Shown here piece after piece: positions 35,095 through 46,700 of a DNA stretch of 64,000 bases. Location of the stretch: positions 62,360 to 126,359 of the forward strand of contig VXBP01008598.1 of assembly GCA_013400115.1 (NCBI GenBank). Direction: 5' to 3'. How positions within the stretch are numbered: the first letter of the stretch is position 1; every line of letters starts with the position of its first letter. Source of the stretch: Rhinopomastus cyanomelas (Eukaryota; Chordata; Aves; Bucerotiformes; Rhinopomastidae). The notes below the pieces were generated by a model, which did no database searches, was not told the DNA's origin, and worked only from the letters and a program-made list of their open reading frames with translations. Position numbers and translations under genes: made by a program.

Positions 35095-35700
35095 TCATGA
35101 ACTCACTGGGGAAAAGGACTCAGGAGTGCTGGTGGGCCACAGACTGACCATTAGCCAGCAATGTAACACTGTAGCCAAGGCTAGCAGCCTCCTAAGGTCC
35201 ATTATGAAGTGTGGCAGTAGGTCAAAGGAGGTTGTCCTTCCCCTCTACTCTGCCGTAGGTAGGCTGCACCTGGAATGCTGTATCCAGCTCCGAGTTGCCC
35301 AGTTCAAGGACAAGTCCAGTGCAGTGCTACTAAGGTGATCAGGTAGCTGGAGCACCTAACAAAGATGCTGCTTGAGAGGAGAGGCTGATAAAAAGCTGGG
35401 GCTGCTCAGCCTGGAGAGGAGAGGGAGATCTGATCAACACTTATGAAAAGGCAAGTGTTAAGATGAAGGGACTGGACTGGACTCTTCTCAGTGATAGAAC
35501 AAGGAGCAATGGGCACAAATTGGAACGTAAGGTTTCACCCAAACAAGGTTTTTTCATGGGGAGGTAACAGCACTTGAGAGGTCATGGAAAAATTCAGAAC
35601 CCACCTGGACATGTTCCTGTGTGATCTCCTCTAAGCGACCCTGCTCTGGCAGAGGAGATGATCTGCAGAGGTCCCTTCCAACTCCTACTGCTCTATAAAC
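35095..35700 (+). mobile_element. CR1 LINE, degenerate
   Basis: Forward: GGAGTGCTGGTGGGCCACAG, CCTCTACTCTGCCG, ending GGTCCCTTCCAACTCCTACT. Many lesions mark an old copy. Confidence 0.85.
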
Positions 35701-37569
35701 CACATGCACATAAAGCAGTGCTGAAGAGCCCGAATCACTACCTGGTTGTGACAAAAAGGCTGTCTGCACTTGGAGCTGGCAGCTAAATGAAAAAGCAGCG
35801 AGGAGTACAAAGCTTCCCCGGAAAAGTTAACAAAAAGACCCTTCACTGCTTGACACTGCGCTAAGTGCCCTTTCTGTTTCAGTCACAGTGCACCCACAGA
35901 GACTGACATTCTCACTGCACTTAACCTTCTGACAAATGCCCTCTGGCAGCCGGCACGCTGGCTCATGTGCACCGCTCATCCGGTGGCCAGGGGAGCGAGC
36001 CCAAGGACCATCACCAGTTCTGTAGCAAGATGCAGCACCGACATCTCAGAGCACTGCTGCGAGCCGCCCATCTCACCAGCAGCAGATGAGAGCTTGCATG
36101 CCTTTCACTCTTGCCGTGACATGGTGAAGTCTTGGCTTTGAGTTAAGGTAAGGAGGTCACCAACTGGAGATGCTCATCTATTTCCAGGAAGACAGTTTGT
36201 CCCCATTTGACTTCCAGGGTGTCTAAATCAGGCATCGGAAAAGTCTCAGCTACAAATACTGCAGAGCTTGACATTTCATGCTGCCCTTTGTGCACGATCA
36301 CATTACAAGACATTAAGAAAAGGATCTCTTGCCTAAAACGTACAAGTACGAGGTTAAAATGTTATTAACTTTTCTATCATCTTTTAGCTCAAATGTGTTC
36401 TACCTGCCTCTATTCACACATCTCAGAACATTAATGCCTCTCAAACAAACTCATTTGCTAGCCAACCCCCTGCCCAGCTTCTCCCTATTTTGCTTTCTGT
36501 TTTACCGCTTGTCAACATCCTCCCTTTGCCTACACTTCCTTCTGGTGTCTTTGCCCTCTACCCCAGGCCAGGAATGTGGCTCAACCTCTGCTTTCCTGGG
36601 TTTACTACTGGTGGAAGAGACTGTTGCCTTCTACACCACACTTCTTTACCTGCTTCAGCTTGTTCTTTTCTTCTTAACATCTGCTTCCCTGCTCAGAATA
36701 TGAAAAAGAAACTCTTTTTTAGAAAGCTTTCCAAGTGCTGGCCTGGCCATATGGAGTTATTCCCACATTTCTCACCAGGCAAAGAGAGCAACAGGTTTGC
36801 TGCTAGGACTGCAGTGGTAACTTGTTTTTCAGTATTAGAAGTTCAAGGGAAAAAATAAACTACAAGTACTGAATTCTGGTCTCCTTTACCATTCTTAAGT
36901 ACTCGGTTCCAGACTTCTGTTAAAAATCGTTCCCCCAGGCAGAGCAGACCACACTGAAAGTATCCTTCAGACTTTATTTCAGTATTTCTCACGTTTCTCT
37001 GCTGAATACTTGCCAGGAAGCGTCACTAGGAACCGAAGGTGTCACTGGGCACTTGGCTACCCACAAAACAATGCGCTGCCTCTCTAGCAACAGCCAGTCG
37101 GTTCCCACAAACACAGGTTACGCTATCCCACAGCTACAAGAGACAGACTCTTGCACATGGACTGCAGCTGTGGAGCAATTTCTTTACAGAGTCTTCTCAC
37201 CTGAGCTTTACCCCGCTTTTACGTATCACGGTACCTACCCGTAGCTTCAGTGCTACTATAAATGGAGAACTTATTGAGATACTTATTTCATGTATCACGT
37301 CATGTCTTTGTGCCGAAGCCAACATTCTCAGAGTTGTAAATGTCAAGAACATCTAGACAAACACCTGTGTAACTTGGATTTACCTCTTTCCACAATTCCT
37401 ACGTACCAGTATGTTCTGCTTGCCTCTATAAGCTTGTACTCTGAGAGATTTGTACTCTGGAGTCACTGAGTCTGCTCATTCCAAATTTTTCTTTGCAGTG
37501 CAGCCCTAGGAAATTCATGAAGAGCTAAAGGAATAGCTGGGTAGTTGACAGCGCTCCAGAAGTTACTGA
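35701..37569. other. No gene recognised
   Basis: Intergenic or distal 3' sequence. A minus-strand AATAAA lies at 36979-36974 and could end a long ELF2 transcript. Confidence 0.45.
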
Positions 37570-38158
37570 TTCTCAGAGTCACAGATTCACAGAATCATCA
37601 TGGCTGGAAAAGCAATACGAGTTCATCCAGCCCAGTCCATGAAATAACATCACTACAGCAGCAAGACCAGGGCACTCAGGGCCACAGCCAGGCCGTCCTC
37701 TAACACCTCCAGGGATGGTGACTCCACCACTGCCCTGGGCAGTCCAGTCCAGGCTCTGATGACCCTTTCGATGAGGAAGGGCCTCCTAAAATCCAACCTA
37801 ACCCTTCCCTGGCAGCTTCAGGCTCTGCCCTCTTGTCCTGTCACTGGTTGCCTGGGAGAAAAGCCTGACCCTCATCTGACTACAACCTCTTTTCAGGTAG
37901 CTGTAGAGAGGCAGAAGGTCCTCCATGAGTCTCCTGTTCTCCAGGCTAAACACCCCAGTACTCAAGGGGAGGCTTCACCAGTGCCCAGGACAAGGCAAGA
38001 ACTACGTCCCTAGTGCTGCTGGCCACACTACTCCTGACACAAGCCAGGACACCACTGGCCTTCCGGGCCATGTGGGCACCCTGCTGGCTCCTGTTCACCC
38101 AGTTTTCAACCAGTACTGCCAGGTCCCTCTCTCCAGACACTCATCCCCCACTCTGTAG

Positions 38159-38166
38159 CTCCAGAG
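38159..38166. repeat. Target-site duplication, left
   Basis: CTCCAGAG, identical to 38447-38454 at the other end of the hAT element. Confidence 0.85.
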
Positions 38167-38446
38167 CAGGGGTCCTAAACCCCGGCCTGCGGGCCAGATA
38201 CGGCCCCCCAGGGTCTCCAGTGCAGCCCGCTGGTATTTATGGAACCCCTCCACTCCGCCGGGGGTTGGAGGGAGAAACCGAGCAGCCACAGATGACTTCC
38301 TGCTGACTACATGGCCAGGCTGAGGAGGGGGGCGGCTCCCCTGTCTCTCCCTCCAGCTCCCAGGCAGCATAAACTATAGCCTGGCCCCCAACACTGTCTG
38401 AGGGACAGTGAACCGGCCCCCTGTTTAAAAAGTTTGAAGACCCCTG
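38167..38446. mobile_element. Non-autonomous hAT transposon (MITE), 280 bp
   Basis: The ends are CAGGGGTCCTAAAC and, inverted, CAGGGGTCTTCAAAC, an imperfect terminal inverted repeat beginning CAGGGGTC. An identical 8-bp CTCCAGAG sits directly on each side (38159-38166 and 38447-38454), the target duplication size of the hAT superfamily. The inside has no coding capacity. The element interrupts an antisense CR1 copy, so it arrived later than that CR1. I do not name the family. Confidence 0.88.
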
Positions 38447-38454
38447 CTCCAGAG
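38447..38454. repeat. Target-site duplication, right
   Basis: CTCCAGAG, identical to 38159-38166. Confidence 0.85.
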
Positions 38455-38689
38455 GGTTATTGTGGCCAAAGTGTAGGACCCTGCACTTGGCCCTGTTAAA
38501 TGTCATCCCACTGGCCTCAGCCCACTGACCAAGCCCGTACAGCAACGTATTCCTACCCTCCAGCAGATCTACACTGCCCCACAGCTTGGTGTCATCTGCG
38601 AATTTACTAAGGGTAGACCCTACATGTCATCAACAGACATGCTGAACAGAACTGAGCCCAGTACTGGTCATTGAAAGGAACCCAGTTTC

Positions 38690-40159
38690 CCTTGCATTAG
38701 AATGACTGGAAGCACAGTAACTACTTTGAAACTACTCAAGTTGTTCCACAAGCATTTGTCTGACGTGCTGCAATGCAAGAGCACTGCCTACACTCACCAT
38801 CCTGAAAAAGCTGAAGAGAACTATAGACCTCATCAGAAGTTACCTCAGTGACTACTGCAAGCTTCTCAGACAATTCAGTAAAAACTGAACTATCCCTCTG
38901 TGTGGAAAAGCTGGACAGCTGCTCAAAGTACTGGAGTGGTGAGGAGTTCCACACTTCCACATTACATCAGCTATCTCAGGCTAAATGCCTAGAAAATTTC
39001 AAATAAAGAGAAAAGCAGATTAATAGGTTGAAAAGAAAAAAACGTTTAAATACAAAATAAAAAGCAGATCAAACATGGTTAAATTTCATGTCTATATTTC
39101 AGTAAAACCTACTTGAATACACTTTGAAACAAGAGTACAACAAAATAGAATATACTTCAAATGTTGAATATACAAACTATTATAGTTCATTCTGAACACT
39201 GGTACTTCCCTCTTCAACTGAAAAAAAAAAGAAATGTACAGGTGTAGAACTACCTGACAAAAGCTCATGCTGGGCGTGACCTTTCAAGTGACGGAGTTGA
39301 GCTGAGACTGTAATGTATGCGGGGATGTCAAGGCTAAGTGAGAGACACAGGCATGTTACAGCAGAAGCCTGCTGCTATCTTGTCCACAATTAAGGAATTT
39401 AGACAGACTTTTAACTACCATATAAAATATGTTACATGTCATCCTATAGCATTACTGTGCTAGGTACAAGGGTCTTAGAAAATCTTTTTTAATAAAAAAG
39501 CTTTACACAAACAAGCCATTAGCTTATTTCAAGAAAGGTAACTGAAAATCAGTCTAAGGCTTTCAATTTGAATCTGCTTAAGCTGTATGATACAAAAATC
39601 CCTCTGGCTCTCTGTCTTCTTTTAGAAGCTCTTTAATCTCCTCCTGTATTTCACATTCTACAATCCCTAATAGCAGAGTTTTTCACATAGCACCAGTTGA
39701 GCACTGTGGGAACACAGTAGTAATTGCTGGTATACACATAAAGCACATCGCATTTGTAACGACGAGACTTGCCTCTCCCCTTGAAGACCAACACCCAAGG
39801 CAAACCTCTCACATAACTCTCTCGTAGTGTTCCAGGTCTTAGTGTAACTCGGTAACAGGCAATGCAGTCAACTGTTTGGTCCCCTTTCAGTCCCTCACTC
39901 CTTCCTTCTCCAAAGGTTCAACTGTTTCCCTACCAGAAGAGGCAGTTTTGTCAGCATATCAATGTGGTTCAACTCCCACAGAAACATGGGAATATAAGAT
40001 TTTGTTTCCAGTAAGTCTTCAACATAATGCATTTTTATTAACATCTCCAAACTTGCCTTTTTGACTTGATGATCTCATCCACTTCCCTCCCCCAATTATG
40101 TCAGCATATTCAAAACCATAACAGTCCACAAGTCCATGCCGGAAGCTACAACCATTTCT
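38690..40159 (-). other. Probable ELF2 3' UTR
   Basis: A-T-rich, repeat-poor sequence follows the ELF2 stop on the minus strand. A minus-strand AATAAA lies at 40039-40034, and another at 36979-36974 beyond an intervening CR1. Which is used cannot be decided from sequence. No other gene is seen here. Confidence 0.5.
40034..40039 (-). terminator. Candidate ELF2 poly(A) signal
   Basis: TTTATT on the plus strand reads AATAAA on the ELF2 strand, 121 bases after the stop. It would give a very short 3' UTR, so a longer alternative is also likely. Confidence 0.35.
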
Positions 40160-40787
40160 TCACTTCTCGCACGTTACGATTCCTTCTGTTTTCACTGTGA
40201 CAGGAAGGGCAAGAGCTGAGGGTGTGCTAACTACTACTACGTGGGTCACAGTCTTGCTTCCATCTGCCGGCTTCTCTTCTTTTACCAGCTGCAGAGTTTT
40301 CAAATCACGTTCCTGATTTAAAGCCACTGCATCTGACTTAACTTCAGGACTTTTAATAACTGCACTAATCACCCTGGGAGGACTCTGGCCAGATGCCTGC
40401 TGAGCAGGCACAGATAGTCTCATTACTGGTGTCCCGTGAGCTATAGACACTGGGGTTAGTGCTCTCACAGCCAGAGGGGCTCCCACGATGTTAATACCTC
40501 CTGACCCAGACAGGCCTGTTTTTGTTTGTAGCTGACACGGGGTAAGTTGCGTGGCCGGGATGGTAATGATTTTGGCAGGCTGCATTGTAATTTTGTCTCC
40601 GTTTTCAGCAGAGGCTGGCATCACAGTAGGGATTGTCTGGATTACTACCTTTGGAGTGGTGGCTGTTGTTGGGCTTGCGCTGGTTATTAGTGGTGACCCT
40701 CCATTTACCGACTGCACTGCCACAGTTGAGATTTTCTGTCCCAGAGAGGTCATGACAACAGGCACTTGCATCGCCACACGTACAGTC
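40160..40787 (-). CDS. ELF2: ELF2 exon 7, C-terminal region and stop
   Basis: The acceptor TTTTGCAG is followed by TVRVAMQVPVVMTSLGQKIS and about 190 further residues rich in Ser, Thr, Val and Gln, typical of the ELF1/2/4 C-terminus. It ends VKTEGIVTCEK with TGA at 40162-40160. The frame is open for all 628 nt. Confidence 0.97.
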
Positions 40788-43700
40788 CTGCAAAACGAAG
40801 AAGGATGTGTATGTACAAACCAAAACGCAGGGTGATGTCAGAGATGGCAACAGGGACGGACCAATCTAGGAGTTACAGATTTGTTACCTGGAAAAAAGCC
40901 CAAACAAACTCGCAACCAAAACAGAAAACCCCAAAGCCAGACCTCTGCACACCTGGCAACAGAACTCTGGACATCTAGCAGCATCTGTCCCTCTTTCCTC
41001 CCTCCCCTACATACTGGTAAATTACATGGACGGGCAAGTTGGCTGTCATCTCATCAAGTGGACCTCCACAGAATGCTGTCATCAGACAAAAAGTCAGAAA
41101 TTACTTCAAATATTTAAAATATAAAACAAAAAACCTCCCATTAATGACCACGCTGGACATTAGGAAGTGACCAGCTCAAGCCACACTAATACAAACCTGG
41201 GTGCTGTTGTTGCCGGGACGGTAGTAGTGGTAGTTGAGGGACGAGATGAAGAAGTATCATGCGTGGGTGAGGCGATATTCACAACTCTGGTGACTGCTTT
41301 TTCTGCTCTGGTACAGCTTAATGGAGAGGAATTTTTTCCACCATGTGCAGAGGCTGCTGCTTTCAGAAGATTTTCTGCAGACAAAGACACTCTTTCCAAT
41401 GACTTTTCATCCGCAGGTATTGACAAATCTTCACTGCAGGACTCACTTTTATCGTCATCTATGACAACAATATTTTTTGGCATCTCCTTAAACTGATATA
41501 CAAGCCTCTGTCCCTCAACTTTTGCAAGGATTCCTCTTTGATAGTAGTATCTGCAAGAAAAGGGCACTGAAGTAGTAACCAACACAGCAGCAGATTTTAA
41601 AGAAAAGCTCATTCTATGCTAACAAGAAAATCCAGAGCAATTGCAGTAAAACTCTTCAGGTGAGAAGATACTGAAAGAAGCTGGCAGAGTACACTGGCAA
41701 AGTCTAGCTGGAAAGTAAGTGTTTGGTAACATAAAAAGTAACAGGAACTACAAGAGTTATGCTTCTTAAGCAGCTAAGTCAGCAAGAGGGCAAACATCCT
41801 AGCATTTCAAAACTGCTGCATTTCTATAAGCAAAATCGAGCATCAGGTTTCAAATTGTAGTAGATAACTTCAGAATATGAGAGGTTTTTACCTCAGGGCT
41901 CTTCCCATAGTCTCATAGTTCATGTCAGGTTTGTTTTTGTGTTTTCCCCATAGTTTGGAGACAGCTTTTGAGTCCACAAGTTTAAAGATTCCCTTCTCTC
42001 GCTGAGTCCATTTAATGTATCTAGGACAAGTATTTTTGTCCTGGAGAAGGTCCAGAAGAAACTCCCATAAATACGTTGTGTTTCCTATAATCAGAAAGCA
42101 TTTAAACATTAGAAACACACTGTAGGTAACAGCAAACGACCTGCATTACAAGCCAAAGTTACACAGCAAGTGGTGGCACAACCCACACAAACTTAGCCAC
42201 AACACGTAGTAAAACTTCCGTAAGTATTTAGTTGCTGAAGAGAGGTAAACTCCAGTGACCTGCTACACAGTGCAGGAACCTCTTCAATCCAGTGCCATCC
42301 TCAGTTCTTGAAAAGAAGTGTAGGAGGATGTTCTAAGTCACTACAATCTACATTTGCTCAGCAGAGGCAGAATGAGAGCACAGAATTTTCTTTGATTGGT
42401 TTCAACAGGGAACAACAAGCGTCAGTGCACTTTATGACACTGAAGGGCAGAAGGATATAAATAACTAAGTTTTAAAAGGCATACAACCCTTCATAACAAA
42501 CTACCTCAACAGTGCTAAGTTTGTAACAGAACCTGGTGGCCAGGACCTGGGGCTCTCGCACTGCCTGCAGTTCTGCTTTAGAAGCTGATAGAATCTGTGA
42601 GCCTAATTTGCAGAAAAGTCCAAAGTTTGGGTTTTATAAGTTGAAAAGTTGCTGTCACCCACCCCCTAGTTCCCTCCCTCTTCTCCCCCACACAGTGACT
42701 TTCTTTTTCACTTCTCTCCATCTTGGACTGTTGGGAGCTGCATCACTGCTGCTGAGAGAAAATATTACCACTGCTAAGAGTGTGAGGAAAAATTACGGCG
42801 AGCGGGAAGATTCACCTGGACCTGGAGACACTGAACAAATTCTGATCCTTGAAGATTAATGAGCATCCAGACAACAACTGTGATTTCAGAGAAGCAGGAA
42901 CTGTCTGTAATGACGATGCTCTAGACATGGAGGTTCCGTATAAATGTCAGAAGGAACAACTTCACAGTGAGGGAGACGGAGCACTGGAATGGACTACCCG
43001 GGGGTTGAGGAGTCTCCTTCTCTGGAGACGTTAAAACCCGCCTGGATGTGTTCCTGTGTGACTTGGTCTAGGTGATCCTGCTCTGGCAGAGGGATTGGAC
43101 TGGATGATCTTTCGAGGTCCCTTCCAATCCCTAATGTTCTATGATTCCATTTGTTTATCTCAATTCATTGTAGGAGCAGTGTGACAAAAATCTGTGTGTC
43201 TGCGTCTTTCTAGGTGCAAAGGCAGTCCAGCTTCTGCCGTCCATTTGCACGGCAGAAATCCCAGGTACCTTTCTGTAGTTAGGGAATGTTGCAGTCTGAA
43301 AATTACCAGAATTTTCAGCTGTGCAGAAGCTGTGCTTTCATGAAGAACAAAAAGTTATGTTCCTCAGAGGACCACTCCCCCCAGTTACCTGTCCTGGGGG
43401 AGGTGACACTGTCCCAAGACCTGCCCCAAAAGGGTATAGCTAGGTCAGCCTAGCAGTGGGGGCGGGGAAGGCGGCTCAGCTGCGGCTTCCAGCAGCTCCC
43501 TCCACCGTTTTTCCCGTCAGAAATGGGATGGAGTGGGGCTCGCCGGGTCCGCTCCGCTCCTGTAAATGGCAGCCCGGCGCCAGCTGCAACTTGCCACGGC
43601 TTCTGGCAGAGGACTGCGGCCCTGCCGCCAGCCCGCACCTGACGCCACTGGCCATGGACCAGAGAAGCAAGACTGGTGCAGATTTGCCATCACCACCCCT

Positions 43701-46700
43701 GCCACAGAGCAGCATCACGGTGAGCTGGGGTATTCCTCTTCCTCCTGGAGCTGAGAGAGGAGGGAGGGGGAGAGGGAGGGGNNNNNNNNNNNNNNNNNNN
43801 NNNNNNNNNNNNNNNNNNNNNNNNNNNNNNNNNNNNNNNNNNNNNNNNNNNNNNNNNNNNNNNNNNNNNNNNNNNNNNNNNNNNNNNNNNNNNNNNNNNN
43901 NNNNNNNNNNNNNNNNNNNNNNNNNNNNNNNNNNNNNNNNNNNNNNNNNNNNNNNNNNNNNNNNNNNNNNNNNNNNNNNNNNNNNNNNNNNNNNNNNNNN
44001 NNNNNNNNNNNNNNNNNNNNNNNNNNNNNNNNNNNNNNNNNNNNNNNNNNNNNNNNNNNNNNNNGGGAGAGGGAGGGGGAGAGGGTCTTGAAAACCCTCT
44101 TGGCCACATGCAGAGTGGGGGGGGCGGTATGGCCCTGTTTATGCAGCCATGCGGTCAGTCTCCATCTGGGATCCCGAAAGCAGCTGGGGCTATGCGGCTT
44201 CTTGCCACCATTTTGGAGAGACTGATCGGCAGGAAGAGAGACTGTCTGTCATTTCTGCCGCTGAGAAAGACTGGGGGCACTTAAGTTTTGGGGGAGGACT
44301 CCTTCGTGCTTAGCTGAAGAAAGCAGAAGGACTTGAGATTCCTTAAACCTTGGATACGAAAGACAGAAACTGGGTTCTTTCTTTGAAACGCATGTCGCCT
44401 GCACAGAGGGATGCAGGTGTGGGCACTGAGCAGTCAGGCCACCCCGAGAGCGTTGAGCTGGAGAAGCTATGCTGAAGAACTGAAGAATTCACCAGTCTGC
44501 AAACAGTTTGGGTCTCGCTGTACCGCAGATGGGAGTGATGCATAAATAACAGAGAGGGTGGTGGCACTCGTCTCTACTTGACTGACATGCTCTTTCCCCC
44601 CAGATCTCTAAAGTGAAAGAAGACCCAAGGCCCAAACCCCACTGGACGGGTTCCTGTGTGACTTGGTTTAGGTGATCCTGCTGTTGCAGGTGGATTGGAC
44701 TAGATGATCTTTCAAGGTCCCTTCCAATCCGTAATGATTCTATGATAGTGACCTCCCATTGCATTTTTCTCAGAATGTGTATTTGTGACACAGTTTCTAG
44801 TTTGTGCACTAACCTGCTTAGCCTTTTCTTCCTTCCTGTATACAGTTACGGAGTTAATAAACCTTTTTCCAGTTTCCCTAAGCTATCCATTGTCTGGCAA
44901 ATTTATCTGAGATGCCATCGAGACCTCACTGCTTTGCTTTCTTTTCCTTTATCTTAAATTGTGGTCTTGAACCCACCACAGGGAAAAACAGAATGAGATC
45001 AGCCTACAGAAGAGGATTTTTATGTACTTCTTGGGTACTGCTGAGGTGCACCATTTCCAGTGGAGGAATCCCAAGAGGGGATCTATGACAGTGACTATCA
45101 GGATGGCATAAAATGTAACATGGCGGTCACCCACACTTTGACTGTAGCAGCTCAATCTAAGCAAAGGAGAAAAGAAGCAGATGAAAAAAAAACCAGCTCA
45201 TGTTCCTATCTGTCCAGCTGGAGAAGACTCAAGCTACCTAAGAAGGGAGAATCAAGAGTTATGCGAATGATAACCCTGGTACCTCAATCCCTAGTCTTGC
45301 CTTGATCCTGCTTCCAGAGGCTGACATGGACCAATTACAAACATGTTTAATTTTATGTGTGTTTGTGTGTGTGTGTGTAAGAAAAGGTTATTAACTTCTG
45401 ACTTCTAAAGACCATTGCTGCAGCCCCAAAGAAGTTAACTACCTTGAAAAACCTTAAAGTGTAAAAATACTACAGGTTCCATCTTCTGAAAGACCACTCT
45501 GTAGACAGAGAATAAATGTGTTTTATCACACGCACTTAAAAAGAGCAAGTACCTACTCAAAAGCTACCGAATGCCAGTTTCCACTGCATTTCAGAGGCAT
45601 CTGAACAAGAACTGTAAGAGGAAAGAGTACACAAGAGCACTCAGGAATCCTGAAACAGTTCTATATTTTAGGGGATTAATCTGTTTACTTTCTTTAGCTC
45701 CTCATGATTGGAATTTCTGGTCCAGCACCAAATGCTGTAGGTCTGCAACAGACTGACAGCTAAACTGTCAGAGGGCTTCTGCACTCAGAAGTAAATAAGA
45801 ACATCAAGAGAAATCATTCCTGAAAGTGCCTGATCTTCTGCAGTGACGGTGCTGTCGACTTAGCAGTTTTCTTCTTTTTCCCCTCACAATCTCTACATTG
45901 ACCTAAATAACAAACTATTTTTTCCACAGGAGAACTATGTCCTGCAAGTTAGACCCAGTGACACTTCAGGTGGGATGCTGTGCCAGCTACAGCTGCTATG
46001 CATTCAACCCACAAAGCTTCTTTGAGAAACATGCCGTGTAATTTGGAACCATTTTTAAACTCTTGGTGCTCCGTGGAACCAGATGCTCCTAACATTATAA
46101 ATCCAAGCTTGCAGACTCCCTAGGAGAAGAAAGACACCGCTGCAAAACATGTTGCCTGAACAGGGCTACTCCTTGCGTGCCACTCTTAAGCATGAAGTCC
46201 AGCTCCAGCAGACGTATACCAACAGCTCCTGGCTAGCAGGACACAGCCTTGGTTAATGGCAGTAAGCTCTTATCTCCACTCTAACTAGTACTACCAAGTG
46301 GCCACTAAGCAACATGCTACTGTCCATCACAACTTAGGTACAGAGTAGATTCTGATGAAAGGCATTTTTGTAGCTAGCCAATTATTACAGCTGCCAGCTA
46401 TGTGCCGTTAGCTGGCCAGTAAGTACGTGAATGAAGCAAGATGTTGGGCTGTGTACCCACCAAGTGTCACACTGGGACCAGCACCTGTCTAGCTTTGCTT
46501 CCTCCAGCTGCCTACACTTTAAAAAGTGTATTTTCACAAACAGAAAACAAGTCACGAAAGAGAAACCATGCCTGACTGCCAATCCACTGTGTGAGGACAA
46601 AAAAATACTCTCACTTCAAGGAAAAAATATTAAGAGTCTGTTCCTCCTGTATAATAAACTGAATAGTATGAACATTTACAGATGCTTCCACCTAAACCTA

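Larger units (their letters stand above)
37570..38680 (-). mobile_element. CR1 LINE interrupted by the hAT MITE
   Basis: The antisense 3' end AGATTCACAGAATCATCATG is followed by ORF2 3' sequence to CTCTGTAGCTCCAGAG. After the MITE it resumes with GGTTATTGTGGCCAAAGTGT and runs on to about 38680 (the RT region FADD is degenerate). Confidence 0.9.
43213..44637. other. GC-rich block with gap, no gene recognised
   Basis: Contains a CpG-rich patch at about 43440-43740, the polypurine gap and purine-rich sequence. Together with 44749-44950 (which contains GTTAATAAACC) it may be part of an ERV/LTR-derived unit that includes copy 2. No protein homology is visible to me. Confidence 0.4.

Noticed and set aside
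43690..44109. Long open frames over the 283-N gap
   Set aside because: Made of X residues; no real sequence supports them.
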